Shown here: in pieces, positions 47,345 through 57,986 of the stretch
Layout of the letters: every line of letters begins with the position of its first letter
How positions within the stretch are numbered: the stretch's first letter is position 1
NCBI RefSeq assembly: GCF_002812085.1
Contig: NZ_NPDM01000003.1
Location: 243,978-307,977 of the forward strand
From: Leptospira levettii
GTDB lineage: Bacteria; Spirochaetota; Leptospiria; Leptospirales; Leptospiraceae
Direction: 5' to 3'
Length of the DNA stretch: 64,000 bases
Position numbers and translations under genes: made by a program
The notes under the pieces: generated by a model
The model's input: the letters and a program-made list of their open reading frames with translations, nothing else
Told to the model about the DNA's origin: nothing
The model's database searches: none

Positions 47345-48150
47345 AACTTCGTTTTTTTTCCTTCTTAAAGAGACATAAATCCATTATTTTTCTCATTAGT
47401 ATTTTATTTCTCATTTCTGCGAGTGGGTTCGCGGGACTTCTTGCTCAAGACAAGGGGTCAAGGATTCCCATTCCAAATCTATCATTTAACGTAAATGAGG
47501 CGAGAGGGCCAAAAGAAACCAGTTTATCGCTGATGATTCTTTTTTTGGTCACAATCCTCTCACTTGCGCCAGCGATTGTGATGAGTGTGACATCGTTTAC
47601 CAAAGTTGTGATTGTATTTGATTTTGTGAGACGAGCACTTTCCTTGCAAAACCTCCCACCTAACCAAGTGATGATGGGTCTTGCTTTGTTTGTGACATTT
47701 TTTATCATGGCACCTACGATTGGGAAGGTGAATGAGGAAGCTCTGCAACCTTACTTAAATGGAAAAATTGACCAATCTGCGTTTATGGAAGGATCCATGA
47801 AACACTTACGTCAATTTATGATCAGGCAACTCGGGAAAGATGGGACTAAAGATGTGGCTCTCTTTTTAAAAATTGGCAAAGTACAAAATGTTAAATCATT
47901 TGAAGATGTTCCTTCTTATGTGCTTGTGCCTGCATTTATGCTGAGTGAAATCAAAAAAGCATTTATCATCGGTATTTATATCTTTATCCCTTTTATCGTC
48001 ATCGATCTGATTGTGGCTTCTGCACTACTTGCCATGGGTTTTATGATGTTACCTCCTGTTATGATCTCCCTTCCTTTAAAACTCATTCTTTTTATCTTAA
48101 TAGATGGATGGAACTTACTGGTTCTGGAACTCGTAAGGAGTTATAAATGA
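47341..48150 (+). CDS. fliP: Flagellar export gate protein FliP
   Basis: 269 residues. Signal peptide or first helix (about 20-36), then the FliP core: [36 protein letters not shown], and the C-terminal [19 protein letters not shown] and [14 protein letters not shown]. Core of the type III flagellar export gate in the inner membrane. Coupled by ATGA to fliO and fliQ. Confidence 0.96.
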   Translation: MKLRFFSFLKRHKSIIFLISILFLISASGFAGLLAQDKGSRIPIPNLSFNVNEARGPKETSLSLMILFLVTILSLAPAIVMSVTSFTKVVIVFDFVRRALSLQNLPPNQVMMGLALFVTFFIMAPTIGKVNEEALQPYLNGKIDQSAFMEGSMKHLRQFMIRQLGKDGTKDVALFLKIGKVQNVKSFEDVPSYVLVPAFMLSEIKKAFIIGIYIFIPFIVIDLIVASALLAMGFMMLPPVMISLPLKLILFILIDGWNLLVLELVRSYK

Positions 48151-48410
48151 CAGAAGTAGATGTGGTCAATATGATGCGGGAAGCTTTTATCGTAACTTTG
48201 AAAATTTCAAGTCCGATCCTCATCACAGCTCTTGTGGTCGGACTCATCGTTGGGATTTTGCAAACAACTACTTCCATCCAAGAACCAACGATTGCATTCG
48301 TTCCAAAACTTGTTTCCATTTTTGCCGTGATTGTCTTTTTTTCAGCCTGGATGGTACGTGTGATGACGGACTATACCAGAGAAATCTTTTTTATGATTGA
48401 AAAGATATGA
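48147..48410 (+). CDS. fliQ: Flagellar export gate protein FliQ
   Basis: 87 residues, two membrane helices (about 15-35 and 50-72). [26 protein letters not shown] is the family pattern. Overlaps fliP by 4 bp; fliR starts one base after its stop. Confidence 0.95.
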   Translation: MTEVDVVNMMREAFIVTLKISSPILITALVVGLIVGILQTTTSIQEPTIAFVPKLVSIFAVIVFFSAWMVRVMTDYTREIFFMIEKI

Positions 48411-48411
48411 T

Positions 48412-49194
48412 ATGGAAGCATTCATCTTACACTTTCAATCTTTCCTTTTTGTTTTAGTAAGACTACTTGGGCTTTTCCTTGTGGCCCCATTTTTTTCATC
48501 TGAATCAATCAACTTCTCGCTTCGAATGATTTTTTCCTTTATGGTTTCTCTCATCATTTACCCTGTTGTAGCAAACTACATGCCACCTGTGCCTGGTCAT
48601 ATGGTCAATTTTGGGATTATGATCATTTCGGAGATGCTCATCGGAGTGTTTATTGGGTTTCTCGTCTCACTCGTGTTTAGCGCCTTTCAGATGGCTGGTG
48701 AATTTTTTAATAACCAAATTGGTTTTGGTTATACAGAGATTCTTGATCCTGTGACACAAAACTCTCTCCCTGCCATTGGAACCATGAAAAACTTAATGGC
48801 AACGGCCTTATTCCTTGTGATTGGTGCTCACCGTTTTCTGATTGAAACCCTTGCTTATTCTTTTGAAAAAATTCGTATCATCTCTTTCACAGATAAAGTG
48901 AATAGTGGGTTGTTTCGTTTGATAGAAGATGCAATCGGCGCTATGTTTGTTGTATCGTTTAAGATTGCACTTCCTGTCATGGGTATACTTTTTTTGGTCT
49001 CTCTTGCAGAAGGACTTATGGGAAAGGCGGCACAACAAATGAATGTGATGTCCATGTCTTTTCCCTTAAAAGTGTTTATCGGAACCCTCACTCTTATTGC
49101 AACCCTTACATTTATTGCCACACAAATGGTACAAGGGATCCAAATCTCCATGGACAAAGCGAGTTTACTCGTTCGTGAGTGGCCAAGTTTATGA
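48412..49194 (+). CDS. fliR: Flagellar export gate protein FliR
   Basis: 260 residues, six membrane helices. LVRLLGLFLVAPFFSS and NNQIGFGYTEILDPVTQ are typical FliR segments. The ATG at 48412 starts directly after fliQ; a TTG at 48397 would overlap. Overlaps flhB by 4 bp (ATGA at 49191). Confidence 0.94.
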   Translation: MEAFILHFQSFLFVLVRLLGLFLVAPFFSSESINFSLRMIFSFMVSLIIYPVVANYMPPVPGHMVNFGIMIISEMLIGVFIGFLVSLVFSAFQMAGEFFNNQIGFGYTEILDPVTQNSLPAIGTMKNLMATALFLVIGAHRFLIETLAYSFEKIRIISFTDKVNSGLFRLIEDAIGAMFVVSFKIALPVMGILFLVSLAEGLMGKAAQQMNVMSMSFPLKVFIGTLTLIATLTFIATQMVQGIQISMDKASLLVREWPSL

Positions 49195-50462
49195 AACCGA
49201 ATTTTGGTTTTTGGACTCAGTTCCCTACGATTCCTTCAATTTGGCATACTTTGTTTCGTATGTTTTCTTCTATTTGGGAACGATTCCAGAGTATTCGGCA
49301 TGGTTCTGTATTTTCAGATAACCAACTGACACTTGTTTGTGATGAAGATTTAAGCTTTTTCACAGGGCCTTATGAAATCCAACTGCAACTATTTGCAGCA
49401 GCGGATGAGGGAAGGACAGAACCTCCTAGTGAGAGAAGAAGGCGAGAAGAAAAGGAAAAAGGGAATGTCCCTAAATCCAATGAAGTTGCATCCACATTAG
49501 TTTTGTTAGGTGGGACGGGTGTTCTTTTTTTACTCGGTGACACCTTTATTAAAAACACAGCTATCTTCATTAAAAAATACTTACCTATGGGAATGCACCA
49601 CGAACGATTTGGGGCAGAAGAGTTCCGTGTCATCCTTTCTGGTGTTTCCAAAGATTTTTTTAACTTATTATGGCCAGTCCTTGCGATCACCCTTGTATTT
49701 GCAATTGTGGGAAATGTAGTGCAAGTGGGATTTATGTTTTCACCAAGAGCTTTGTCCTTTCGATTTGATCGTATATCTCCCAATTTTAAACGAGTTTTAC
49801 CAAATCGCCAAACATTATTCAATCTAGTAAAGTCTCTCGCAAAAGTAGTGTTAATTGGTGTAATTAGTTACATTTTGATCTCTGGAGATTTTCTAAAAGT
49901 TTTGCTCACTGGGAATATGGGGATGATGCAAGCTATCTCACTTGTTACCTATTCTGGTTTTAAGATTATGATGGCAGTTGGTCTTTTGTTACTTGGGATT
50001 GCCGTCGCCGATTTCTTTTTCCAAAAATCTGAGTTTGAAGAATCCTTAAAACAAACTCCTTCGGAAGCCAAACGAGAGATGAAAGAAGATTCTGGGGACC
50101 CTGTGATGAAAAACCGCAGGATGCAACTAGCTCGTGACATGATGCAAGGTAATATGTTACGTGAAGTTCCCAAAGCCGATGTGGTCATCACAAACCCAAC
50201 TCATTATTCAGTTGCATTGTCTTATGAAATGGGTAGGGATTCTGCACCCCGTGTGATCGCAAAAGGCGAAAACCGCCTAGCATTGGAAATACGAAGGATT
50301 GCACGCGAAAACGATGTGCCCATCGTAGAAAGTCCGAAACAAGCTCGTCTTTTATATGCACAAGTTGAGGTGGGGGAAGAAATCCCACAAGAATTCTTCC
50401 AAGCAGTGGTGCAAATCCTCATCACGCTTGAGAAGTTCAAAAAAAAAGTAGGAATGGCATAA
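49191..50462 (+). CDS. flhB: Flagellar export switch protein FlhB with N-terminal extension
   Basis: 423 residues. The family core begins near residue 65 ([20 protein letters not shown]), followed by four membrane helices and a cytoplasmic domain with the autocleavage motif N335-P-T-H338 ([10 protein letters not shown]). This protein controls the switch from hook to filament export. The first ~63 residues (Trp/Phe-rich, [15 protein letters not shown]) have no counterpart that I know in other FlhB. The ATG at 49191 overlaps fliR by 4 bp; no internal ATG lies near residue 65, so the extension appears real. Confidence 0.93.
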   Translation: MKPNFGFWTQFPTIPSIWHTLFRMFSSIWERFQSIRHGSVFSDNQLTLVCDEDLSFFTGPYEIQLQLFAAADEGRTEPPSERRRREEKEKGNVPKSNEVASTLVLLGGTGVLFLLGDTFIKNTAIFIKKYLPMGMHHERFGAEEFRVILSGVSKDFFNLLWPVLAITLVFAIVGNVVQVGFMFSPRALSFRFDRISPNFKRVLPNRQTLFNLVKSLAKVVLIGVISYILISGDFLKVLLTGNMGMMQAISLVTYSGFKIMMAVGLLLLGIAVADFFFQKSEFEESLKQTPSEAKREMKEDSGDPVMKNRRMQLARDMMQGNMLREVPKADVVITNPTHYSVALSYEMGRDSAPRVIAKGENRLALEIRRIARENDVPIVESPKQARLLYAQVEVGEEIPQEFFQAVVQILITLEKFKKKVGMA

Positions 50463-50466
50463 CCAT

Positions 50467-52581
50467 ATGAACTTTAGAGATATTTTAAAACAATCCGATG
50501 TTGTGTTAGGTGTGGGAACCTTGATGATCCTTGGGATGTTAATTGTCCCACTTCCAGGATTTGTTTTGGATATCCTGATTGTTGTGAGTATAGGGCTTGG
50601 GCTTCTCATTCTCATGACAGCTTTATCGGTAACAGAACCGAGTGAATTTTCGATTTTCCCTAGTTTACTCCTTATCACCACACTCTTTCGTTTAGCTCTG
50701 AACGTATCGACAACTAGACAGATCCTTTCCAAAGGACCCGCTATGAATTCGAGTGTGATCGAAGCATTTGGAACGTTTGTGGTAGGTGGAGAGTCTGGAC
50801 TTGGAAAGTATGTAGTAGGACTTATTATCTTTATTATCCTTACCATTGTACAGGTGTTAGTTATTACCAAAGGTGCAACTCGGATCTCGGAAGTGGCAGC
50901 AAGGTTTACACTCGATGGATTACCACAAAAACAAATGTCCATTGATATGGAACTTAACAGTGGTGCCATCACGGAAGCGGAAGCAAAGGTAAAACGAAAA
51001 AAAGTCCAACGCGAAGTGGATTTTTATGGGGCTATGGATGGAGCATCCAAGTTCGTGCAAGGGGATGTAAGAGCAGGGCTAATCATTACCGCCATCAACT
51101 TGATAGGTGGGATTCTCATTGGGTCTACCATTCGTGGGGAATCATTTTTAGCATCGATTGAAACGTATGGTAAGTTTACCATTGGAGATGGACTTGTATC
51201 CCAGATCCCAGGTTTACTTTCCACAACAGCAACAGGTATCATCGTCACAAGATCTAGTTCCGAAAAAAAACTAACCGTAGAGATCAAAGACCAACTTTTT
51301 GGAAACGCAAAAACATTATATGTAGTTGCAGGGGCACTTGGAATGGCAAGTCTCATTCCTGGTCTTCCTTTTTTCTCACTTCTCTTTTTATCTGGTGCCA
51401 TTGGGTATTTAGGGTATTCGATCGAACAAGTTGCCAAAGAAGAAATCAAAAAAATCGAAACTGTATCCCAAGAGAAAGTACAAGAGAAAAAACCAGAAAA
51501 TTACATCAAAGAAATTTCTGTCGAAGCCATCCAGGTAGAACTAGGTCGCGATTTACTGCCGTTAGTGGATGCTTCTTCCGGTGGGCATTTGCTTGAACAA
51601 ATTGCAAATACTCGTAAAAAATTTGCCATTGATTTTGGACTTGTGATTCCAGCGATTCGGATCATTGACAATTTGGAGATCCCTCATGACAATTATAGCA
51701 TTCGCATCAATGGTGTAGTGGTTGGACAAGCAGCTGTAAAAGCAGATAGGCTTATGGCGATGAACAATACCGCTCGTAATTTGGAACCAATTGTCGGTGA
51801 ACCTTTCACAGAACCTGCGTTTGGTTTAAAAGCGACTTGGATTGATCCAAATGATAAAATTGAAGTGGAAAACAAAGGGTATTCAGTAGTAGATCCATCG
51901 ACTGTGATCATCACTCACTTAAAAGAACTCATCTCCAATTATGCATCTCAACTTCTAGGAAGAGAAGAAGTGAAGGCACTTCTCGAACATTTACGCCAAA
52001 CCCATCCTACTCTTGTGGGTGAATTGGATTATGACAAACAAGGAAGACTTGGGATCATCCAACAAACTTTACAGAATCTATTGGCAGAAGGACTTTCCAT
52101 TAAGAACCTTCCTAAAATTATGGATGCGATTGCAAACCATCTCCCTCGCACAAACAATCCGTTCGATTTGGCAGAACATGTTAGGCAAGCGCTATCTCGC
52201 CAAATTATCAATGATTTCCTTTCCCCTGATGGTAAGTTACATGTGGTAACCATTGATCCAAGGATCATTGATCGTATGAACAAAAGTATCACACTTGATG
52301 AAACCGATGGAAGTAAACTCATCATCCTTCCTCATGACATCAGGGTAAGGATCTTGGAATCGGTTTATAATGAATTACAGAAAGCATTGGATGAAAATCG
52401 GTTTCTAATATTTGTTGTTTCAAGATACTTAAGGCAAGCCTTTGCATTCTTTTTGACAAAGGAACTACCTCCAAGGAACTTTGCAGTAATTGCTTCCGAA
52501 GAAATTCACAGAGGGGTTCCGACAGAAATTGCCTCGGTTTTAAGCCTTCCATCGAGAGAGGAACACCCACAAGAAGCATAG
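50467..52581 (+). CDS. flhA: Flagellar export protein FlhA
   Basis: 704 residues. Seven or eight N-terminal membrane helices (about 15-320) contain the FHIPEP-type signature [15 protein letters not shown]; a large cytoplasmic domain (about 350-704) forms the export nonameric ring. The ATG lies 4 bp after flhB. flhF, which often follows in spirochaetes, is not here; dusA comes next. Confidence 0.96.
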   Translation: MNFRDILKQSDVVLGVGTLMILGMLIVPLPGFVLDILIVVSIGLGLLILMTALSVTEPSEFSIFPSLLLITTLFRLALNVSTTRQILSKGPAMNSSVIEAFGTFVVGGESGLGKYVVGLIIFIILTIVQVLVITKGATRISEVAARFTLDGLPQKQMSIDMELNSGAITEAEAKVKRKKVQREVDFYGAMDGASKFVQGDVRAGLIITAINLIGGILIGSTIRGESFLASIETYGKFTIGDGLVSQIPGLLSTTATGIIVTRSSSEKKLTVEIKDQLFGNAKTLYVVAGALGMASLIPGLPFFSLLFLSGAIGYLGYSIEQVAKEEIKKIETVSQEKVQEKKPENYIKEISVEAIQVELGRDLLPLVDASSGGHLLEQIANTRKKFAIDFGLVIPAIRIIDNLEIPHDNYSIRINGVVVGQAAVKADRLMAMNNTARNLEPIVGEPFTEPAFGLKATWIDPNDKIEVENKGYSVVDPSTVIITHLKELISNYASQLLGREEVKALLEHLRQTHPTLVGELDYDKQGRLGIIQQTLQNLLAEGLSIKNLPKIMDAIANHLPRTNNPFDLAEHVRQALSRQIINDFLSPDGKLHVVTIDPRIIDRMNKSITLDETDGSKLIILPHDIRVRILESVYNELQKALDENRFLIFVVSRYLRQAFAFFLTKELPPRNFAVIASEEIHRGVPTEIASVLSLPSREEHPQEA

Positions 52582-52590
52582 GAGAATTTT

Positions 52591-53562
52591 TTGCCAAGTT
52601 CAGTCCCATCGCACCGCATTTCTGTTGCTCCGATGATGGACTGGACAGACAGACATTTCCGTTTTTTTATCCGACTTATCTCCAAACACGCGTTACTTTA
52701 CACAGAGATGGTGACCACGGGAGCCATCCTTCGGGGTAAAGACAACCATCGATATTTGGGTTACTCAAAAGAAGAACATCCCATTGCCTTACAGTTAGGT
52801 GGAGATTCACCGGTCGCACTTGCAGAGTGTGCTAAAATTGGGGAAGATTATGGTTATGATGAAATCAATTTAAATGTAGGTTGCCCCTCAGACAGAGTAC
52901 AAAGTGGAAGTTTTGGGGCATGCCTCATGAAAGAACCAGATCTTGTCGCAGAGATGGTTTCCTCTTGTAAGACTAAAGTAAAAATTCCTGTGACCGTCAA
53001 ACATAGAATTGGTGTCAATGGGAAAGAGAGTTACGAAGATTTATACCATTTTGTTTCCAAAATCAAAGAAGCGGGTGTGGACCATTGTATTGTACACGCA
53101 AGGATTGCCATCCTTGAGGGACTTTCACCAAAGGAAAACCGAACGGTTCCTCCGCTACGTTATGAAGATGTTTACCAACTGAAACAAGATTTCCCTGATT
53201 TGCCGATAACGATCAATGGGGGGATCAAAACTCATGAAGAAATAAAACAACATCTAACAAAAGTAGATGGTGTGATGATTGGACGAGCTGCCTATGATCA
53301 TCCATTTTTATTTTCCGATGTGGATTCTTTGTATTTTGGATCAAAAGAAACACCAAAGACAAGAGAATCTGTATTTGAATCTATGATTCCTTATATACGA
53401 TCTGTTCGTGAAAATGGCGGGAAAGTCCACCATGTGCTTCGGCATATCTTGGGTTTGTACTTTGGAGAACGAGGGGCAAGAGAATTCCGCAAGTATTTAA
53501 CCGATCGTATGCATTTGGTCAATGCCACTGAGTCCATTTTAGAATCCTATCTCACGCGTTAA
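52591..53562 (+). CDS. dusA: tRNA-dihydrouridine synthase DusA family
   Basis: 323 residues. FMN-dependent reduction of uridine in tRNA D-loops. Motifs are [46 protein letters not shown] (catalytic Cys in GCPSD), and HVHARIAI-type [12 protein letters not shown]. The MMDWTD start fits DusA. TTG start at 52591 with TAGGAG about 6 bases upstream. It starts 9 bp after flhA and ends before a strong hairpin. Confidence 0.9.
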   Translation: MPSSVPSHRISVAPMMDWTDRHFRFFIRLISKHALLYTEMVTTGAILRGKDNHRYLGYSKEEHPIALQLGGDSPVALAECAKIGEDYGYDEINLNVGCPSDRVQSGSFGACLMKEPDLVAEMVSSCKTKVKIPVTVKHRIGVNGKESYEDLYHFVSKIKEAGVDHCIVHARIAILEGLSPKENRTVPPLRYEDVYQLKQDFPDLPITINGGIKTHEEIKQHLTKVDGVMIGRAAYDHPFLFSDVDSLYFGSKETPKTRESVFESMIPYIRSVRENGGKVHHVLRHILGLYFGERGAREFRKYLTDRMHLVNATESILESYLTR

Positions 53563-53884
53563 GGATCCGAAGGGCTTGGTCATATCTCTTCGTCGTTAGG
53601 CGAAGGGATATGACGGGAGCGGAAGCGAACCCCGAAGGAGCCTGACCCTTTTTCTATTTATTGTTATTTTAAAAATGATTGGGAACGCTAAAACCGATCC
53701 AAAAAATGCAATCGATTTTTCTAATATAAGTTAACAAAGTTTAGACGGGAGTTGGTTTGTTTTTGTTCGTTCTTTTTGGTTTTGCCCTAAAAATGGCGGG
53801 AAAAAGCATCCAAAATCTCTTAAAATCAAATGGGTTGACAGGGTGCTTTCTCTCCCCAGCCTGGTTAAATTGAGAGGGAATACC
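53563..53884 (+). other. Intergenic region between dusA and the XPB helicase gene
   Basis: 322 bases without a gene. The first 90 are G+C-rich with three ccgaagg-type repeats and a 14-bp hairpin (listed separately), ending in a T run at 53649-53653 (ccctttttc). The rest is A/T-rich and carries a TTGACA at about 53834 whose -10 partner I cannot place. It should hold the helicase promoter. Confidence 0.45.
53579..53614 (+). terminator. 14-bp hairpin after dusA, end of the flagellar operon
   Basis: Arms 53579-53592 (gtcatatctcttcg) and 53601-53614 (cgaagggatatgac) pair over 14 positions with one G-U and an 8-base loop. A G+C-rich stretch and a T run (53649-53653) follow 35 bases on. Could be a terminator or a structured intergenic repeat. 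Confidence 0.55.
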
Positions 53885-55582
53885 ATGACCAAGCCACTCA
53901 CCGTACAAAGTGACAAAACAATGCTTCTAGAGGTGGATAACCCAGAATTTGAAGCCTGTCGGGACCTCATTGCCAAGTTTGCAGAGCTCGAAAAAAGCCC
54001 TGAATACATGCATACTTACCGTATTTCTCCACTTTCGTTGTGGAATGCTGCTTCTATTAAAATGACAGCTGATGAAATCATTGAAGGGCTTACTAAATTT
54101 GCCCGTTATTCCGTTCCGAAAAACGTGATGAACGAAGTGAGAGAACAAATCTCTCGGTATGGAAAAGTAAAACTCGTAAAAGAAGAGTCGGGAGAGTTGT
54201 ACATCATCTCGAACGAAAAAGGTTTTATCACTGAGATTGCAAACAACCGTGCCGTTCAACCATTCGTGGATGGAATGGAAGGTGATAAAATTCGAATCAA
54301 AAAAGAATACCGTGGTCACATCAAACAAGCGTTAATCAAGATTGGTTTCCCAGTAGAAGACCTAGCAGGTTATGATGAAGGGAATAAATATCCGTTTAAC
54401 TTACGTCCAGTAACCATTAGTGGAATTAAATTTGGAATGCGCGACTACCAAAGAGCGTCTGTGGAAGCTTTTCATGCTGGTGGGCGTAATGAAGGAGGAT
54501 CTGGGGTTGTGGTACTTCCTTGCGGTGCTGGGAAAACCATTGTGGGAATGGGTGTGATGCAAATTGTAGGAGCAGAAACACTTATCCTTGTTACGAACAC
54601 TTTGTCCATCCGCCAATGGCGAAATGAAATTTTAGATAAAACTGATATCCCTGAATCAGACATTGGGGAGTATTCTGGCGAATTAAAGGAAATCAAACCG
54701 ATTACCATCGCCACTTATAATATCCTCACTCATAGGAAGAAAAAAGGAGGGGACTTCACCCACTTTCATATCTTCAGTGCGAACAACTGGGGACTGATTG
54801 TATATGACGAGGTGCATTTATTACCTGCGCCTGTATTCCGTATGACATCAGAACTGCAAGCCAAACGTAGGTTAGGTTTAACTGCAACGCTTGTTCGAGA
54901 AGATGGACTGGAAGAAGACGTGTTCTCTCTCATCGGTCCGAAAAAGTATGATGTACCATGGAAAGAACTCGAAGCAAAGTCTTGGATTGCGGAAGCCAAT
55001 TGTGTGGAAATTCGTGTTCCGATGGAAGATGACCTTCGTATGAAATACTCTGTTGCGGATGACCGTGAGAAGTTCCGATTGGCATCAGAAAATCCAGAAA
55101 AACTTCGTGCGATTAGTTATATTCTAAAGAAACATTCAACTAACAACATTTTGGTGATTGGACAATACATCAATCAGTTAGAAGAAATTTCCCAAACTTT
55201 CAAAATCCCTTTGATTACGGGAAAAACTCCTTTGCCTGAAAGACAAGAACTCTACCAAGCGTTCCGTACGGGTCAAATCAAACAACTTGTAGTATCAAAG
55301 GTGGCAAACTTTTCCATCGACTTACCAGATGCAAACATTGCCATTCAGGTTTCGGGAACGTTTGGATCAAGACAGGAAGAAGCACAGCGATTGGGGCGTA
55401 TCCTTCGTCCGAAATCGCAAGACAACACTGCTATTTTTTACTCACTGATTTCGCGTGATACCAATGAAGAAAGGTTTGGCCAAAACAGACAACTCTTCCT
55501 CACCGAACAAGGGTATGAATACGAAATTTATACTTTGGACCAGTTCAAAGAAACAGTTCCAGAAGAATCACTCACGAAATAG
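53885..55582 (+). CDS. Bacterial XPB-type DNA helicase
   Basis: 565 residues, SF2 helicase. An N-terminal XPB-like domain precedes helicase motif I (PCGAGKT), motif II DEVH (VYDEVHLLPA), motif III LTATLVREDG and motif VI QRLGRILRP. Bacterial XPB proteins unwind DNA for repair; this class is known in spirochaetes and actinobacteria. The ATG at 53885 has GAGAGGGA upstream; a longer frame to 53843 is unlikely. It is followed 8 bp later by the aminotransferase gene. Confidence 0.9.
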   Translation: MTKPLTVQSDKTMLLEVDNPEFEACRDLIAKFAELEKSPEYMHTYRISPLSLWNAASIKMTADEIIEGLTKFARYSVPKNVMNEVREQISRYGKVKLVKEESGELYIISNEKGFITEIANNRAVQPFVDGMEGDKIRIKKEYRGHIKQALIKIGFPVEDLAGYDEGNKYPFNLRPVTISGIKFGMRDYQRASVEAFHAGGRNEGGSGVVVLPCGAGKTIVGMGVMQIVGAETLILVTNTLSIRQWRNEILDKTDIPESDIGEYSGELKEIKPITIATYNILTHRKKKGGDFTHFHIFSANNWGLIVYDEVHLLPAPVFRMTSELQAKRRLGLTATLVREDGLEEDVFSLIGPKKYDVPWKELEAKSWIAEANCVEIRVPMEDDLRMKYSVADDREKFRLASENPEKLRAISYILKKHSTNNILVIGQYINQLEEISQTFKIPLITGKTPLPERQELYQAFRTGQIKQLVVSKVANFSIDLPDANIAIQVSGTFGSRQEEAQRLGRILRPKSQDNTAIFYSLISRDTNEERFGQNRQLFLTEQGYEYEIYTLDQFKETVPEESLTK

Positions 55583-55590
55583 AGGACAAA

Positions 55591-56808
55591 ATGAAACTTG
55601 TAGCAAAACGACTCGATGTCGTAGAACCTTCTCCCACTCTCGCGATCACGGCTAAAGCCAATCAATTGAAAGCGAGTGGACTTGATGTGGTTGGATTTGG
55701 AGCAGGAGAACCTGACTTTGATACACCAGTTCACATCAAAGAAGCTGCTAAAAAAGCAATGGACCAAGGGAAAACAAAATACACTCCAGTGAGTGGAACT
55801 GTTTCTCTGAAAGATGCCATTATCAAGAAGTTTGAAACAGAAAACGGATTAAAGTACGAAAAAAATCAAATCATTGTGGGAACGGGTGGAAAACAAGTTC
55901 TGTACAATTTTTTTATGGCAACTCTCAATCCTGGAGATGAAGTAATTATCCCTGCACCGTATTGGGTGAGTTATGCGGACATTGTTCGTTTAGCAGAGGG
56001 TACTCCTGTGATTGTACCAACGGATATTTCCAGCGGTTTTAAAATCACAGCAGACCAATTGGAAAAAGCAATCACATCCAAAACAAAAGTATTTATCTTT
56101 AATTCCCCTTCCAATCCAACGGGAGCTGCTTACACTCGTTCGGATGTAGAAGCACTCGTGAAAGTTTTGGAACCCAAAGACATCATTACGGTATCGGATG
56201 ATATCTACGAAAAAATCATTTATGATGGATTGGAATTTGTGAACCCTGCGATGATCTCCGACAAAATGAAGGAAAAAACCTTTGTCATCAATGGTGTATC
56301 AAAAGCCTATTCCATGACGGGTTGGAGGATTGGATACGGGGCGGGCAATGCAGAGATTGTCAAAAACATGGATACCATGCAAGGCCAATCCACTAGTAAC
56401 GCATCTTCCATTTCCCAAGCAGCTGCAGAAGCGGCTCTGACTGGCGACCAAACACCTGTTGCAGAAATGTTAAAGGCATTTGACAAACGTCGTAAACTCA
56501 TCGTGGGACTTCTCCGTGAGATCCCAGGTGTGGAATGTCGGATGCCAGAAGGTGCTTTTTATGCATTCCCTTATATTACGGGTGTATATGAAACTCCTGG
56601 GTTCAAACGACTCCTGGTTGAGAAAAAAGAAAACTCTCTTTCGAAACTTTTTTGTGATGTTCTTCTCGATAAATACAATGTGGCAGCAGTGCCTGGTATT
56701 GCATTTGGAGATGACAAAGCCATCCGATTGTCTTATGCGTTAGGTGATAAAGACATCGAAAAAGGTGTGGCTCGCATCAAACAAATGGTTTTGGATTTAC
56801 AAAAATAA
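55591..56808 (+). CDS. Aspartate aminotransferase family (class I PLP)
   Basis: 405 residues. The cofactor Lys lies in VSKAYSMTGWRIGYG; FGAGEPDFDTP, YTPVSGTVSLKDAI and NSPSNPTGAAYT are family hallmarks. AGGAC precedes the ATG. It is the AspB-like class of bacterial aspartate aminotransferases, though prephenate or aromatic substrates are not excluded. Gene spacing of 8 bp suggests read-through from the helicase gene. Confidence 0.88.
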   Translation: MKLVAKRLDVVEPSPTLAITAKANQLKASGLDVVGFGAGEPDFDTPVHIKEAAKKAMDQGKTKYTPVSGTVSLKDAIIKKFETENGLKYEKNQIIVGTGGKQVLYNFFMATLNPGDEVIIPAPYWVSYADIVRLAEGTPVIVPTDISSGFKITADQLEKAITSKTKVFIFNSPSNPTGAAYTRSDVEALVKVLEPKDIITVSDDIYEKIIYDGLEFVNPAMISDKMKEKTFVINGVSKAYSMTGWRIGYGAGNAEIVKNMDTMQGQSTSNASSISQAAAEAALTGDQTPVAEMLKAFDKRRKLIVGLLREIPGVECRMPEGAFYAFPYITGVYETPGFKRLLVEKKENSLSKLFCDVLLDKYNVAAVPGIAFGDDKAIRLSYALGDKDIEKGVARIKQMVLDLQK

Positions 56809-56899
56809 GATGAGACTTGTCCCTTTACTGAATCTATTTTGTAAAGGGGCAGATTTACTAGATTCTAATCTATATAGATTCGTATTGATTGGTAACAAA

Positions 56900-57952
56900 A
56901 TGCAAAATTTTGGTCCTAGTCTTCAAATTGGGTCTCAAAGAAAGTTCGCTTTGGCTTTGTTAGCCGTTCCGCTTTTTTTAACTTCACTCTATTCAGCTCC
57001 TACCTTCCAAGAAAAACCAAAAAATTCAAAACCTTCTGAACTTTTAAAAAGGGACAACCATTCTGAAATTGTGATCCCTGTTATTGGTCTTAACTTACAT
57101 CTGTTTGCTGACCAAAAGAGTGACGTTTTACGAAAACTAAATTTTGGTGAACCTGTTACGTATGACCAAAATTCACTGGAAAGTCCTAAAGAAGATTGGA
57201 TTCCAGTGAAACTCCAAGATGGACTTTCTGGATTTATCAAACGATCTCTCGTACGTTCTGTTCCAAAAAAACAATACCTCTCCACATTATTATTTGAAGC
57301 TGAGAAGTTGATACTATCGAAACAAGTGGATTTTTTGGCAAAAGAGGAAATCACTGATACTATTTTTTCAATCTCTTCTTCGGGTAAATTTACAGGAGAT
57401 GAGTTTATTTTCATTAGAGCAAAAGCAGGTTTTTTCTTAAAAAAAACTGTGGATTTGATGAATGAAAAGGGAATCAAACCAGACAATGATCCTGAAACTC
57501 TAGAATTTTTAAAACGCCACCAAACAAAATTATTATATGATTATTCTTCTGGAAAATATTATGTAGATTCCAATTATTTTTGGAAATTGTTAGAATCCTA
57601 TCCAAAAACAAAACATTCGGATTACGCAGGTTATTTGGCAACAGAAAGTATTCCGGTGGTAGATTGTGGGGTCGATTTACGTTGTCGATTGGAAGAGTTA
57701 CGGAAAGGTAAATTACGTTATTTGTATTTATTTCCAACTGGAAATTACGTTAACCTTTATACAAAAGATATCGTAAAAACCTTAAATTCCATGACAAAAG
57801 ATCCAGATTCAATTCCATGTTTTCCACCAGTTAGTGAGGGAATCAAATCAGAAATCAAACAAATGTTCCGTTACGCTTCTGAAATTGGTCCTCGCGAAAA
57901 AAAACAAATTCTTCCTCATTTACAGATTCTAAAAAAAGAATGTTTTCGATAA
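56900..57952 (+). CDS. Exported SH3-like domain protein
   Basis: 350 residues from the ATG at 56900, giving a signal peptide (RKFALALLAVPLFLTSLYSA). An alternative ATG at 56810, right after the aminotransferase stop, adds 30 residues. After a Lys/Pro linker an SH3b-like domain (about 50-110) reads LHLFADQKSDVLRKLNFGEPV and WIPVKLQDGLSGFIKRSLV, the bacterial SH3 pattern. The rest is unrecognised, with one CGVDLRC. Probably periplasmic, near peptidoglycan. Confidence 0.65.
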   Translation: MQNFGPSLQIGSQRKFALALLAVPLFLTSLYSAPTFQEKPKNSKPSELLKRDNHSEIVIPVIGLNLHLFADQKSDVLRKLNFGEPVTYDQNSLESPKEDWIPVKLQDGLSGFIKRSLVRSVPKKQYLSTLLFEAEKLILSKQVDFLAKEEITDTIFSISSSGKFTGDEFIFIRAKAGFFLKKTVDLMNEKGIKPDNDPETLEFLKRHQTKLLYDYSSGKYYVDSNYFWKLLESYPKTKHSDYAGYLATESIPVVDCGVDLRCRLEELRKGKLRYLYLFPTGNYVNLYTKDIVKTLNSMTKDPDSIPCFPPVSEGIKSEIKQMFRYASEIGPREKKQILPHLQILKKECFR

Positions 57953-57986
57953 TTTTAACTTAAGTTCCAACTATAAGGAAAGTTTT

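Noticed and set aside
53834..53884. Strong sigma-70 promoter before the XPB gene
   Set aside because: TTGACA is present but no acceptable -10 box at 16-18 bp spacing.
56744..56899. Longer start of the SH3-like protein inside the aminotransferase gene
   Set aside because: It overlaps the aminotransferase; the start at 56900 gives a proper signal peptide. ATG 56810 kept as an alternative.
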